DNA of 64,000 nt, from assembly GCF_014647415.1 (NCBI RefSeq), contig NZ_BMPD01000005.1, forward strand, positions 303,916 through 367,915. The letters are read 5' to 3'. This DNA comes from Haloarcula sebkhae. GTDB taxonomy: Archaea > Halobacteriota > Halobacteria > Halobacteriales > Haloarculaceae. Position 1 is the first letter of the stretch. The number at the start of each line of letters is the position of its first letter. The translations under genes and the position numbers were made by a program. Of this stretch, positions 1 to 7,827 are shown piece by piece. Below the pieces are notes generated by a model. It worked only from the letters and a program-made list of their open reading frames with translations, had not been told where the DNA came from and did not search any database.

Positions 1-1
1 C

Positions 2-514
2 GCCATGTTCATGCTCCCAAGCATGACGCTGTCGGCACAGACGGCGGAGGCCGTCCTCGCCCAGATCGCGGTCACGGTCGGCAACGCCGCCCTCGCCACG
101 TCGGTCCTGCTCGCGGACTACTTCGACCGGGACGTGTCGGCGGACCAGCTCTCGAACAGTATGGGGCTGATGAACCTCGCCGCGGTCCCTTTCGGTGCGT
201 TCCCGATGTGTCACGGGAGCGGCGGCGTCGCCGGAAAGTACGCTTTCGGGGCCAGAACGTCCGGCGCGAATCTGATACTCGGCGCGGGCTACGTGCTGAC
301 CGCGTTCCTCGCCGTCGGCGTCATCGCGGCCTACCCGACAGCCCTACTCGGAGTCATTCTGGTGTTGATCGCCCTCCAGTTGGGCTGGACCGGCGTCTCC
401 AAAGCGGACGACGTGGCGGTCGTCGCTGCAATCGGCGGCCTCGGCGTGCTCGTCAACCTCGGTCTCGCGTTCGTCCTCGGGATCGTCGTCCAGCAGCTTC
501 GTGCTCGATTGTGA
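2..514 (+). CDS. MOT1-type molybdate/sulfate transporter, C-terminal part
   Basis: The reading frame is open from the first bases, so the gene begins upstream of the window and only the C-terminal ~170 residues are seen. The segment has several hydrophobic spans and the family signature around residues 60-87, with a PFGAFPMCHG stretch followed by GG.AGKYAFGARTSGANL; a conserved P.CHG.GG and FGARTG motif is typical of the MOT1 (MFS_MOT1) molybdate/sulfate transporters. It would be a polytopic membrane protein importing the oxyanion. A molybdenum-cofactor link is plausible because two moeA genes lie ~11 kb downstream, but that is inference. Molybdate versus sulfate cannot be decided from this fragment. 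Confidence 0.85.
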   Translation, partial: AMFMLPSMTLSAQTAEAVLAQIAVTVGNAALATSVLLADYFDRDVSADQLSNSMGLMNLAAVPFGAFPMCHGSGGVAGKYAFGARTSGANLILGAGYVLTAFLAVGVIAAYPTALLGVILVLIALQLGWTGVSKADDVAVVAAIGGLGVLVNLGLAFVLGIVVQQLRARL

Positions 515-568
515 TGGTGTGATTGCCCCCACACGCTTGTATTAGGAGGCCGAAGTGTCGACCGATAG

Positions 569-1582
569 ATGCGCCCCGCAACGGAACTCGAAAACCTACT
601 CGGAGAGGCCGAATCTCTCACCATCGTCTGTCACAACAACCCCGACCCCGACTGTCTGGCCAGCGCGCTCGCGCTCGGTCGCATCGCGGCCGCCGTCGGC
701 ATTGACGAGCGGCGAATCCTCTACAGCGGCGAGATATCACACCAGCAGAACCGGTCGTTCGTCAATCTGCTGGAAATGGACCTCCGGGAGTTCGACCCGG
801 CCGACGTGACCGACCGCGAATCCTCGGAACTGCTCGCCTTCGTCGACCACTCGATTCCGGGGTCGAACAACCGGGTCCCCGAAGATGTCTCGGTCGACAT
901 CGTCATCGACCACCATCCTGCTGAGGATATCAGCGCCCGGTTCGTCGACCACCGCGTGGAGATCGGGGCGACGGCGACGATACTGACCGAATACCTGCGG
1001 GACCTCGAAATCGAACTCGACGACCGGCTGGCAACTGCGTTACTGTTTGCCATTCGCCGGGAGACGCTCGGGTTCCTCCGCGGCGTGACGCCGGACGAGT
1101 ACGGCGCGGCCGGTTTTCTGACCGGAACGGCCGATTCGGATCTGTTGCGACAGCTCTCCTCGCCGTCTGTCAGCGGCGCGACCGTTGACGCCATCGCGGA
1201 CGCAATCGAGAACCGGACGGTCAGGGGCTCAGTGTTGATATCGCACGTCGGCAGGACGGGGGAGCGGGACGCGCTCCCGCAAGCGGCCGACTACCTGGCG
1301 ACGCTTGAGGGCGTCGAGACGGCCATCGTCTTCGGTATCGTCGAGGACACCATCCAGCTCAGCGCCCGCTCGACGGACTCCCGAGTCAATATCGGTGATG
1401 TTCTGAGCGAGTCCCTGGGCGATGTCGGGAGCGCAGGGGGCCACCGCGAGATGGCTGGCGGCGAGGTGCCGCTCGGTATCTTCGCCGACTACACGAGCGA
1501 CGACGCTGTCCTCGTCGATATCGTCGAGCAAGTGATCTCGGCACGGCTGTTTGCTGGATTGAACCTCTCGGAAGAGAGCTAA
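569..1582 (+). CDS. DHH/DHHA1 family phosphoesterase
   Basis: A 337-residue protein with the two-domain DHH-DHHA1 layout of RecJ/NrnA-type phosphoesterases, which cleave phosphodiesters in nucleic acids or small nucleotides using two divalent metals. Motif I is H22-N-N-P-D26-P-D28, motif II is the Asp of FVDHS (D93), motif III is the DHH at 114-116, and the DHHA1 signature is GSAGGHREMAGG near residue 300. Motif IV, normally a DT..F segment whose Asp binds metal, reads RRETLGF, with Glu at 165. A close paralogue with an extra RCK domain lies at 34165-35880 and keeps the Asp. The gene converges on fttA with a 14-base gap. The substrate is unknown. Confidence 0.9.
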   Translation: MRPATELENLLGEAESLTIVCHNNPDPDCLASALALGRIAAAVGIDERRILYSGEISHQQNRSFVNLLEMDLREFDPADVTDRESSELLAFVDHSIPGSNNRVPEDVSVDIVIDHHPAEDISARFVDHRVEIGATATILTEYLRDLEIELDDRLATALLFAIRRETLGFLRGVTPDEYGAAGFLTGTADSDLLRQLSSPSVSGATVDAIADAIENRTVRGSVLISHVGRTGERDALPQAADYLATLEGVETAIVFGIVEDTIQLSARSTDSRVNIGDVLSESLGDVGSAGGHREMAGGEVPLGIFADYTSDDAVLVDIVEQVISARLFAGLNLSEES

Positions 1583-1596
1583 ACGGCGTCTGCCGT

Positions 1597-3519
1597 TCAG
1601 GACAGCCGGAACGTTTCGAGGTTCTTCGGGTTGTGCGTCCGCATGTTGAACTTCTGGTACAGCGCCGAGGACAGCTGGTTCGTCGTTGACGCGTCACCGT
1701 GGACACAGAGGATCTTCTCCGGCCGCGGGTGCATCGTCTCGACGAACGACTCAAGTCCCTGCCGGTCGGCGTGGCCGGAGAAGCCGTCGACCGTCTCTAC
1801 ATTGAGCCGGAGGCTCACCCGCTCGGCGCGTGGCCCGCTCGTATCGCCCATGGTGATTTCGTCCTGCCCGCGCTGGATCTGGCGACCGAGCGTCCCTTCG
1901 GCCTGGTAGCCGACGAACGCCATGGTGTTGTCCGGCTCGCTGCCCAGCAGCCGGAGCCAGGACATCACGGGACCGCCGGTGACCATCCCGGAAGTGGTCA
2001 GGACGATGGCCGGCTCGTCGTCGGCGATGTCCTGTCGCATCTCGTCGCCGCCGTCGACCTGTTCGAACTGCTCGGCGAGGAACGGGTTCTCGTCCTCGTA
2101 GAGGATGCGCTGACGGAGGTCGTCTCGGAGGTACTCCGGATACGCGGTGTGGATGGCTGTCGCCTCTCGAATCATCCCGTCGAGGTACACCGGCATCGTC
2201 GGGATCTCGCCCTTTCGCATCGCCTCTTCGAGGACGAGCATGAGTTCCTGGGACCGACCTACGGCGAAAGCCGGGATCAGCACCTTTCCGTCGTTCTCGT
2301 ACGTCTCGTTGATAACGTCCTTGAGAACCCGCTCGGAGTCTGATTGATCGGTCTGATAGTCGTTCTTGCCACCGTAGGTCGACTCCAGCACGAGCGTCTC
2401 GACCCGGGGGAAGTCGTTGACAGCGCCGTCGAGCAAGCGTGTGTCCTTGTAGTGGATGTCCCCGGAGAAGGCGACGTTGTACCGCCCTTCGCCGATATGG
2501 AAGTGACACACCGCCGACCCGAGGATGTGGCCGGCGTTGTGCATCGTGAGCTTGATGTCGGGCGCGATGTCGGTGACGTTGCCGAACTCCAGTGGAATCG
2601 TGTGTTTCAGCGCGTCACGGACCTGCTGGCTCTCGTAGGGCGGGGTGCGGCCCTCCTTGGAGGCCACGTCGAGGTAGTCCAGCTGGAGCAGCCCCATCAG
2701 ATCCCGCGTCGGCGCAGTCGTGTAAATCGGCCCGTCGTAGCCGTACTTGAATAGGATGGGGATGAGCGCGGAGTGGTCCAGGTGCGCGTGTGTCAGGACG
2801 ACGGCATCGAGAGAGTTCGGCCCAGCTGCGAGGGCTTCGGGTGCCTGAAGATATGGGACCTCGCCCTCGGCACCGGGCTTGTCGCCACAGTCGATGAGGA
2901 TACGGGACTCCGGCGTCGAGAGGATGAAGGCGGCGCGTCCGACCTCACGACAGCACCCGAGCGTGGTGAGCCGCACCCAGTCTTCGTCGCTCGTGGTCGG
3001 TCGGTTGATCTGGCGGCCGACACGCTGGAGGATATCCCGTCGTTCTTCCCGTTCCTGCTTGAGGTAGTTACGGACGTTCGAGACGGTCGAAGACTCCATC
3101 GGCGGCGTCCGGACGACCTCGGGGGTCCAGCCGACGGAGGCGGAGATCTCGTCCAGCGTCGCGCCGTGGCGACCGATGACGCGGCCGGGCTTTTCGGCCT
3201 CGATGAACACTTCACCGGTCTGGCGGTCGAAATCCAGGTTCTGGACACCGGCGTCCTCGGGAATCGTCTGCGTGATTCGTGCCCGGGCTTCGTTTGGCGG
3301 GACGAGGGCTTCCTGCGTAGGGCGGACGTTGATGCGTTTACGCAGCGTCTGTGCGAGGTTTCTGACGATTCCGTCGCGGTTGGCGACCGTCTGCGCGTCC
3401 GGCGTATAAATAACCAGTTCCGGTCCCTCGAACGCGACGGATTCGATTTCGATGTCGTCCGGTGTCTCTTCTTCGACCTGTGCTTTGATTCGATCAAGTG
3501 TCTCGTCTGCGGAACTCAT
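1597..3519 (-). CDS. fttA: aCPSF1/FttA, beta-CASP RNase and transcription termination factor
   Basis: A 640-residue archaeal CPSF1 homologue. Proteins of this family are endonucleases/5'-3' exonucleases that cleave nascent RNA at U-rich 3' ends and terminate archaeal RNA polymerase. The N-terminal ~150 residues hold two KH-like RNA-binding modules, the second with a GRHGATLDEI loop near 116-125. A metallo-beta-lactamase domain follows from ~180, with the zinc motif H244-A-H246-L-D248-H249, and then the beta-CASP region with the later conserved His motifs (GHILGSAV, VGYQAEGTLGRQIQ, FSGHADRQ). Length and domain order match the family. The promoter is probably the TTTTACC element about 30 bases upstream on this strand. 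The neighbouring DHH phosphoesterase converges on it. Confidence 0.97.
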   Translation of the reverse strand: MSSADETLDRIKAQVEEETPDDIEIESVAFEGPELVIYTPDAQTVANRDGIVRNLAQTLRKRINVRPTQEALVPPNEARARITQTIPEDAGVQNLDFDRQTGEVFIEAEKPGRVIGRHGATLDEISASVGWTPEVVRTPPMESSTVSNVRNYLKQEREERRDILQRVGRQINRPTTSDEDWVRLTTLGCCREVGRAAFILSTPESRILIDCGDKPGAEGEVPYLQAPEALAAGPNSLDAVVLTHAHLDHSALIPILFKYGYDGPIYTTAPTRDLMGLLQLDYLDVASKEGRTPPYESQQVRDALKHTIPLEFGNVTDIAPDIKLTMHNAGHILGSAVCHFHIGEGRYNVAFSGDIHYKDTRLLDGAVNDFPRVETLVLESTYGGKNDYQTDQSDSERVLKDVINETYENDGKVLIPAFAVGRSQELMLVLEEAMRKGEIPTMPVYLDGMIREATAIHTAYPEYLRDDLRQRILYEDENPFLAEQFEQVDGGDEMRQDIADDEPAIVLTTSGMVTGGPVMSWLRLLGSEPDNTMAFVGYQAEGTLGRQIQRGQDEITMGDTSGPRAERVSLRLNVETVDGFSGHADRQGLESFVETMHPRPEKILCVHGDASTTNQLSSALYQKFNMRTHNPKNLETFRLS

Positions 3520-3693
3520 AAGTTTGGAGATGGAGGCCCGATAGCCGTCGGTAAAACCACGGCTCTCGACTGCCGTTATCTAGCGGGAGTGCAAGCACGG
3601 TAAAGAACCTTTGCTTGTCTCGGTATGTCATCGTATGGTCGTGTCTCGGCAGGAACCGGCGAGTTTTAGTGTAAGACTCCGAGTTGTAGGTGT

Positions 3694-3876
3694 ATGGGCT
3701 TTGGTAGCTACGATGAATCCGAACAGAAGGACAACGACGTAGATGCAGACGACAGCGAGGGCGTTGCGGTCCACGAGAACGACCACGACGGATCGGTCTC
3801 TTTCGAGACGGAGGCAACCACGAGCGACCTCGTCGACAAGCTCGGCGACATGAAAGACGAAGACGACGAGGCGTAA
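3694..3876 (+). CDS. Small acidic haloarchaeal protein (DUF5786-like)
   Basis: A 60-residue, highly acidic protein that starts MGFGSYDESEQ, the hallmark of the haloarchaeal family catalogued as DUF5786. It has no membrane segment and no cysteine. About half of the residues are Asp, Glu, Ser or Thr, and only the C-terminal part (SDLVDKLGDMKDE) looks able to form a helix. Function is unknown. It is transcribed divergently from fttA, with a TTTTAGTGT element about 30 bases before the ATG that could be its promoter, and ends 16 bases from the convergent glutaredoxin gene. The identification rests on the conserved N-terminus. Confidence 0.8.
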   Translation: MGFGSYDESEQKDNDVDADDSEGVAVHENDHDGSVSFETEATTSDLVDKLGDMKDEDDEA

Positions 3877-3892
3877 GGGCCTCGAATACCAG

Positions 3893-4243
3893 TCAGAACG
3901 GCGATTCTTGACCGACTTTTCCGGCGAGTTCGCCGCGCTCGTCGAGCTGTTCGAGGATGTCGCTGCCACCGATGAACTCCCCGTCAACGAACGTCTGTGG
4001 AATCGTCTCGCGCCCGCTGTGGCGCTCTAGCGCCTCCCGATAGGCGTCGGTTGCCTTCAGAACATCCACTGTCTCGATGTCGTCGCGGTGCTGTTGCAGC
4101 AGTCCGAGGGCCTTCTTCGAGTAGCCACACTGTGGCATCAGCTCGTTGCCTTTCATGAACAGCACGACCTCGTTGTCCTCGATGACGCTGTCTACTTGGT
4201 CCGTGACCTCTTCCGGCGAGAGTTCTTCGGGCTCGAATGCCAT
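3893..4243 (-). CDS. Monothiol-type glutaredoxin
   Basis: A 116-residue thioredoxin-fold protein with the active site PQCGYSKKA (C39-G-Y-S42), close to the CGFS motif of monothiol glutaredoxins that carry Fe-S clusters or act in iron homeostasis. The cis-Pro segment appears as ETIPQTFVDGEFIGG, and SDILEQL follows the GG. The start is the MAFEPEEL methionine; the frame continues upstream but without family similarity. The gene lies 72 bases downstream of bolA on the same strand. BolA and CGFS-type glutaredoxins form [2Fe-2S]-bridged complexes in other organisms, so the pairing supports an Fe-S or redox role. Confidence 0.93.
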   Translation of the reverse strand: MAFEPEELSPEEVTDQVDSVIEDNEVVLFMKGNELMPQCGYSKKALGLLQQHRDDIETVDVLKATDAYREALERHSGRETIPQTFVDGEFIGGSDILEQLDERGELAGKVGQESPF

Positions 4244-4315
4244 ACCATCACTTACGGCGTCGGCAATAAAGACGTACCGACGGGTCGAGCGGAACCGCAC
4301 CGCCGGGGCGCACGG

Positions 4316-4558
4316 CTACTCGGCTTCCTCGGGCGTCAGCGTCGTCAGCTCGATAGCGTGAATGTCGCGAGTGAGATGGTCCCCCAGCGCGTCGTGAACA
4401 AGCTGGTGCTGGTCGACCAGCGACTCGCCCTCGAATGCCGGCGAGACCACGCGTACAGCGTAGTGTTTGTCGTCGTCGGGGTCCCGCGGTGTGGTGACCG
4501 TCGCCCGCGCCTTCGGAAGCGTTTCCTCTATGAGTTCGGCGACCGCATCCTCGTCCAT
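4316..4558 (-). CDS. bolA: BolA family protein
   Basis: An 80-residue protein with the BolA/KH-like fold signature: an N-terminal helix (AVAELIEETLP), a central strand ending HYAVRVVSPAFEGESLVDQHQLVHDAL, and a C-terminal strand IHAIELTTLTPEE. The HQLVHDAL segment holds the invariant His of the family. The start chosen is MDEDAVAEL, since the upstream extension in the frame is Pro/Arg rich and unlike BolA. It precedes the monothiol glutaredoxin gene on the same strand and they are probably cotranscribed. BolA partners with CGFS glutaredoxins in Fe-S trafficking; that role here is inference from context. Confidence 0.93.
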   Translation of the reverse strand: MDEDAVAELIEETLPKARATVTTPRDPDDDKHYAVRVVSPAFEGESLVDQHQLVHDALGDHLTRDIHAIELTTLTPEEAE

Positions 4559-4767
4559 ACGCGCTCTGAAGAGAGCGGCAGGCAAAACAGTTGGCGTCGC
4601 GGCTACCGACTGAGCGATAGCTACCGACGGAAAGCGACCAGTCCCGGGGCGGAAGCCAATCGTCACGACCAGTTTGATAGCCCGTCCCGTTTGTCCTTGC
4701 GGAGACCGGCCGCCTCTCCCTGCCGGCTGAACCACAGGTGTTTGTGCCCCGGGCACCTAACTCGACT

Positions 4768-5151
4768 ATGAGCGACGCAACGCTCGTCTACGACGACGAC
4801 TGCGGGTTCTGTACGTGGTGGGCGGACTTCATCGGCGAGCGGTCCGACCTCGAAATTGTCGGGTTCTCCGAGCTCGATGCCGACCTGCTTGCACGCCTGC
4901 CGGACGACTACGAATCCTGTTCGCATCTGGTGACCGAGGATACCGTCTATTCCTGCGGGGAATCAATCGAAACCGCACTTACACACACGGAACTCGGCAA
5001 GCCAGCACGGCCGCTGGTTTCGTTCCTCCGCCAGTTCGAAGACTACGAGCGGTTCCGCGAGCAGGCCTATCGGCGGGTCGCCGACAACCGTTCGAAGTGG
5101 GGAAAGGTCATGTCGAAGACGCCGCCAGCGCGCAGAAATAATCCGGACTAA
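4768..5151 (+). CDS. DCC family thiol-disulfide oxidoreductase (DUF393)
   Basis: A 127-residue protein beginning MSDATLVYDDDCGFCTWWADFI. The YDDDCGFC segment, with two cysteines in CGFC preceded by acidic residues, defines the DCC (DUF393) family of predicted thiol-disulfide oxidoreductases. The rest fits the family: a FSELDADLLARLP stretch, a strand with VTEDTVYSCGESIETAL, and a basic C-terminus. The start at 4768 removes ten unrelated residues of the longer frame. It is transcribed divergently from bolA across ~210 bases, so a thiol or redox theme may be shared, but substrate and partner are unknown. Confidence 0.9.
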   Translation: MSDATLVYDDDCGFCTWWADFIGERSDLEIVGFSELDADLLARLPDDYESCSHLVTEDTVYSCGESIETALTHTELGKPARPLVSFLRQFEDYERFREQAYRRVADNRSKWGKVMSKTPPARRNNPD

Positions 5152-5224
5152 CGACACAGATAGCGGGCCGGTGGACGCCGTTCTCACATCGAGCAGCGGT
5201 AGTCCGCGACAGCCGTCCGTCGAC

Positions 5225-5635
5225 TCACCCCATCAGTTGCTGGTGGGTCGGTTTCATACAGCGGTCCTGAACGACGCGGCGGCCGGCCGCTTCGGCACGT
5301 TCGACGGCTTCGTCGTCGTGGATGCCGAGCTGGAGCCAGATGACGGCGTCGTCGTTGCGGTCCAGTGCCGCGTCGACGATGTCGCTGACCTCGTCGCTTG
5401 GCCTGAATACGTCGATGATGTCTATGTCACCGGGGACCTCCGCCAATGAGTCGTAGGCCTTCTGCCCGAAGATCTCGTCAGCGAAGGGGTTGACCGGAAT
5501 CACGTCGTACCCCTGTTGGGTGAGGTACTTCGGAATCTCGTGTGCGTCCTTACCGGGGCTGGTCGAACACCCGACAACGGCGACGCGGTCCAGTTCGAGG
5601 ATCCCTTGGAGTTCGTCGTCCGAAGTAACAGGCAT
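5225..5635 (-). CDS. CoA-binding domain protein (YccU-like)
   Basis: A 136-residue single-domain protein of the CoA_binding family (Rossmann-like fold, as in the N-terminal domain of succinyl-CoA synthetase alpha). The N-terminal nucleotide-binding strand-loop is RVAVVGCSTSPGKDAHEI, then YDVIPVNPFADEIFGQKAY, IDIIDVFRPSDEVSDIV and AVIWLQLGIHDDEAVERA, which match the conserved blocks of the family. It ends with the usual DRCMKPTHQQL. The start is MPVTSDDEL at 5635. It may bind CoA or a related nucleotide, but no enzymatic role is established for stand-alone members. Its stop faces the DCC gene. Confidence 0.92.
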   Translation of the reverse strand: MPVTSDDELQGILELDRVAVVGCSTSPGKDAHEIPKYLTQQGYDVIPVNPFADEIFGQKAYDSLAEVPGDIDIIDVFRPSDEVSDIVDAALDRNDDAVIWLQLGIHDDEAVERAEAAGRRVVQDRCMKPTHQQLMG

Positions 5636-5681
5636 ATACGACAGTTCGTCGGGCAGCAACAAAAGCGATTGCCTGCGGAAC

Positions 5682-6056
5682 CTATCCTGTGGGCTCGTCG
5701 GCCTCTGTCGGTTCCTGCAGGTAGGTCTCGCCCCACGCTGCCATTTCGGTGATCACGGACTCCAGTGACTCCCCGTGTTCGGTGAGGGAGTAATTGACGC
5801 GAAACGGCTGTTCGTTGATTACTTCCCGATCGACGAGCCCCTTCTCCTGCAGGTCTTCGAGGCTGTCGGAGAGCACTTTGGACGAAATCCCATCGACGTT
5901 CTCTTTGAGTTCGTTAAATCCTGAGGGGCCGTTATCAAGCAGTCGGTGGATGATAACGGGGTGCCACTTCTTCCCGATGAGGGACGCCGTCGTGGTGATG
6001 GGACACCAGTCCTCGCCAGCACACCAGACGGAGAGCTTCTCCGGTGAATCACTCAT
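5682..6056 (-). CDS. HxlR family winged-helix transcriptional regulator
   Basis: A 124-residue HxlR-type regulator: WCPITTTASLIGKKWHPVIIHRLLDNGPSGFNELKE followed by ISSKVLSDSLEDLQEKGLVDRE is the classic winged helix, in which GKKW and the S.K.L...L..L..KGLV segment form the recognition region. Two Cys at 12 and 18, just before the helix-turn-helix, are of the kind used by HxlR-family redox or aldehyde sensors, but that function is inference. The start at 6056 lies ~30 bases downstream of a TTATTA element, giving a short or absent leader, and a palindrome overlaps the promoter region just upstream. The protein is transcribed away from the 6286-6609 gene. Confidence 0.94.
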   Translation of the reverse strand: MSDSPEKLSVWCAGEDWCPITTTASLIGKKWHPVIIHRLLDNGPSGFNELKENVDGISSKVLSDSLEDLQEKGLVDREVINEQPFRVNYSLTEHGESLESVITEMAAWGETYLQEPTEADEPTG

Positions 6057-6080
6057 ATCTTGCCGTGTTTTCGGGCGCGG

Positions 6081-6113
6081 CTGGCTAATAACTACCCCTG
6101 TACAGGTAGCCAG
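6081..6113. promoter_or_regulatory. Nested palindrome at the hxlR promoter, candidate operator
   Basis: The perfect 10-bp palindrome CCTGTACAGG sits at 6097-6106, inside a wider inverted repeat formed by CTGGCTA (6081-6087) and TAGCCAG (6107-6113). The minus-strand TATA-like TTATTA of the hxlR gene is at 6086-6091, so the TGTACA core lies immediately upstream, where an archaeal regulator can control TBP/TFB access. HxlR-type proteins bind short dyads near their own promoters, so autoregulation is a reasonable inference. Confidence 0.5.
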
Positions 6114-6285
6114 AATACATCGTCCGGGACCCACATCGAGAACAGTAGTTGAAACCGATTCTCTCAACGCACGGATTGCCACCTGTTACGTCTGCCCGCT
6201 GAGGAATATGCAAGCCATACCGAACGACAGACCCGCCGGTCTCGGTAGCCGTGACTTTTACCGGCGTCGAGGAGCCAGATTCGCT

Positions 6286-6609
6286 ATGGATCTTCAGGTC
6301 GCTGGACTGGAGGATCTCGAAGAGCGGGTTCGAAAGGCAGCCGATCGAATCGGTGAACTTCAGGCGGGGACACGAGTCCACTCGGACACGTTCTTTTCCC
6401 AGCAGTTCATGCGCAACCACACCGAGTTCGACTCGTTTGACTCGTTCTGTACGCAGAGCCCGCTCACTCTTAATGACATCAGCGACGTCCAGGACGCCCC
6501 TCGCGACCAGCTCAACGAGTACATCGCCGCCACAACCGACTTCGAGACGTGGGAGGGGATGAAAACGCAAGCGGCAGAGGAAGATATCATCGACCAGATC
6601 GTTTCCTGA
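6286..6609 (+). CDS. Conserved hypothetical small protein
   Basis: A 107-residue protein that I do not recognise. It is acidic, has no signal peptide or membrane span, and contains a helix-prone N-terminus (VAGLEDLEERVRKAADRIGELQ) and a C-terminal part ending with TDFETWEGMKTQAAEEDIIDQIV. A single Cys occurs at position 55. The ATG at 6286 was chosen because an ACTTTTACC element lies ~30 bases upstream and the N-terminal extension of the open frame is Arg/Ser rich. It directly abuts the convergent PiT gene, whose stop codon begins at the next base. Codon use is like that of its neighbours. Confidence 0.7.
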   Translation: MDLQVAGLEDLEERVRKAADRIGELQAGTRVHSDTFFSQQFMRNHTEFDSFDSFCTQSPLTLNDISDVQDAPRDQLNEYIAATTDFETWEGMKTQAAEEDIIDQIVS

Positions 6610-7827
6610 TTACGCGATTCCGGGCACCGCGTGCAAGAGGATATACAGCCCGTAGCTGATAATACCCGCACCCACCATCGATCCGACCCACGATCCGACA
6701 GTGATGCCGACTTTCCGGGGAGAGACACCACTTCCTCCGGATGAACTCGCGGCGAGACCACTGCCGACGATACTGGCGATCATCACCTTGTTGAACGAGA
6801 TAGGAATCCCCAGCACGATCGCGAGTTGGGCGATCAGAAACGCCGGAATCAGGGCGGCGATCGACCGTCGCGGTCCGAGTGAGGCGTACTCGTTCGAGAC
6901 GGCTTGAACGAGCCGTGGTCCCCGGATCCACGCACCGAGGAGGATGCCACCACCGCCAAGCGCGAGCAAGTAGATCGACGAGAGCTTGAGGTCTGTCTCG
7001 AAGATAGTTTCGAGTGGCCCGGTCGCGAGCCCGACTTGCGTGCCACCGCTGGTGAACACGACGATGAGTCCAAGCGCGACCAGAAACTGATTGATTCCGG
7101 CTGTCTCGTCGCGGTGCAACAGTGCGCGTGTCCCGGCGAGTGCAAGAAGTCCACAGATGACACTCACGGCGACCATCCCGAGCGTGTAGGACCCGCCAAC
7201 GGACGTCGGGAGCAGGTGGTACGTGGTAGCGAGGTATCGGGCAACAGACCCCTGAGCGCCGCTCGCTGTCGGAATGACGGTAAGCTGGATGTTGGCCAGG
7301 GCATACCCGACTGCCCCACCGAGGACGGGAATCCCGATGATTTCTGGCACGGATTCGCTCCGAAGGCCACGCGCGAGTCCGTAGGCAAGAACACCCTCAA
7401 CGATGGGAATCGCGAACCAGAACCCGAGGATGACGACGTATTCGTCGATGGCGAACCCCCCACCGAGTGCGATGCCCGCGCCGATCATCGCTCCCGTGAC
7501 AGTGAACGCCGATGGAATCGGATACCCGTAGGTGTTCCCGATCGTGATGAGTGTCGCCGCGGTGAGTAACGCTGCTGCGGCGGCGAGCGGCGTGATCGTC
7601 ACGCCGGTCACGAGGTCTTTCCCGATGGTCTCGGAGATGCTGCCTCCCTGGAGGATTGCCCCCAGTCCGGCCACGACCCCGACAAGCAGGGCCGCGCGGA
7701 GAACCGAGAGTGCGTTTGCTCCGACGGCGGGAGCAACGGGGGCCGAGTTACTGTTTGCCCCGACGGTGAAGGACATGAACAGCGCCGCGAGCAGCGCAAT
7801 CGCGAGAACGAGAATCACGGACGCCAT
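6610..7827 (-). CDS. pitA: PiT-family inorganic phosphate transporter
   Basis: A 405-residue polytopic membrane protein of the PiT (phosphate permease, Na+ or H+ coupled) family with about ten hydrophobic spans and two related halves. The N-terminal signature appears as FTVGANSNSAPVAPAVGANA near residues 21-40, where many members have GAND..N. The two half-repeats that usually read P.STTH are here GYPIPSAFTVTGAMIGAG and GIPISFNKVMIASIVGSG, so the STTH residues are altered in both. It would import phosphate. No phoU or pst gene is adjacent. Upstream lies a 484-base divergent region shared with thuA. Confidence 0.85.
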   Translation of the reverse strand: MASVILVLAIALLAALFMSFTVGANSNSAPVAPAVGANALSVLRAALLVGVVAGLGAILQGGSISETIGKDLVTGVTITPLAAAAALLTAATLITIGNTYGYPIPSAFTVTGAMIGAGIALGGGFAIDEYVVILGFWFAIPIVEGVLAYGLARGLRSESVPEIIGIPVLGGAVGYALANIQLTVIPTASGAQGSVARYLATTYHLLPTSVGGSYTLGMVAVSVICGLLALAGTRALLHRDETAGINQFLVALGLIVVFTSGGTQVGLATGPLETIFETDLKLSSIYLLALGGGGILLGAWIRGPRLVQAVSNEYASLGPRRSIAALIPAFLIAQLAIVLGIPISFNKVMIASIVGSGLAASSSGGSGVSPRKVGITVGSWVGSMVGAGIISYGLYILLHAVPGIA

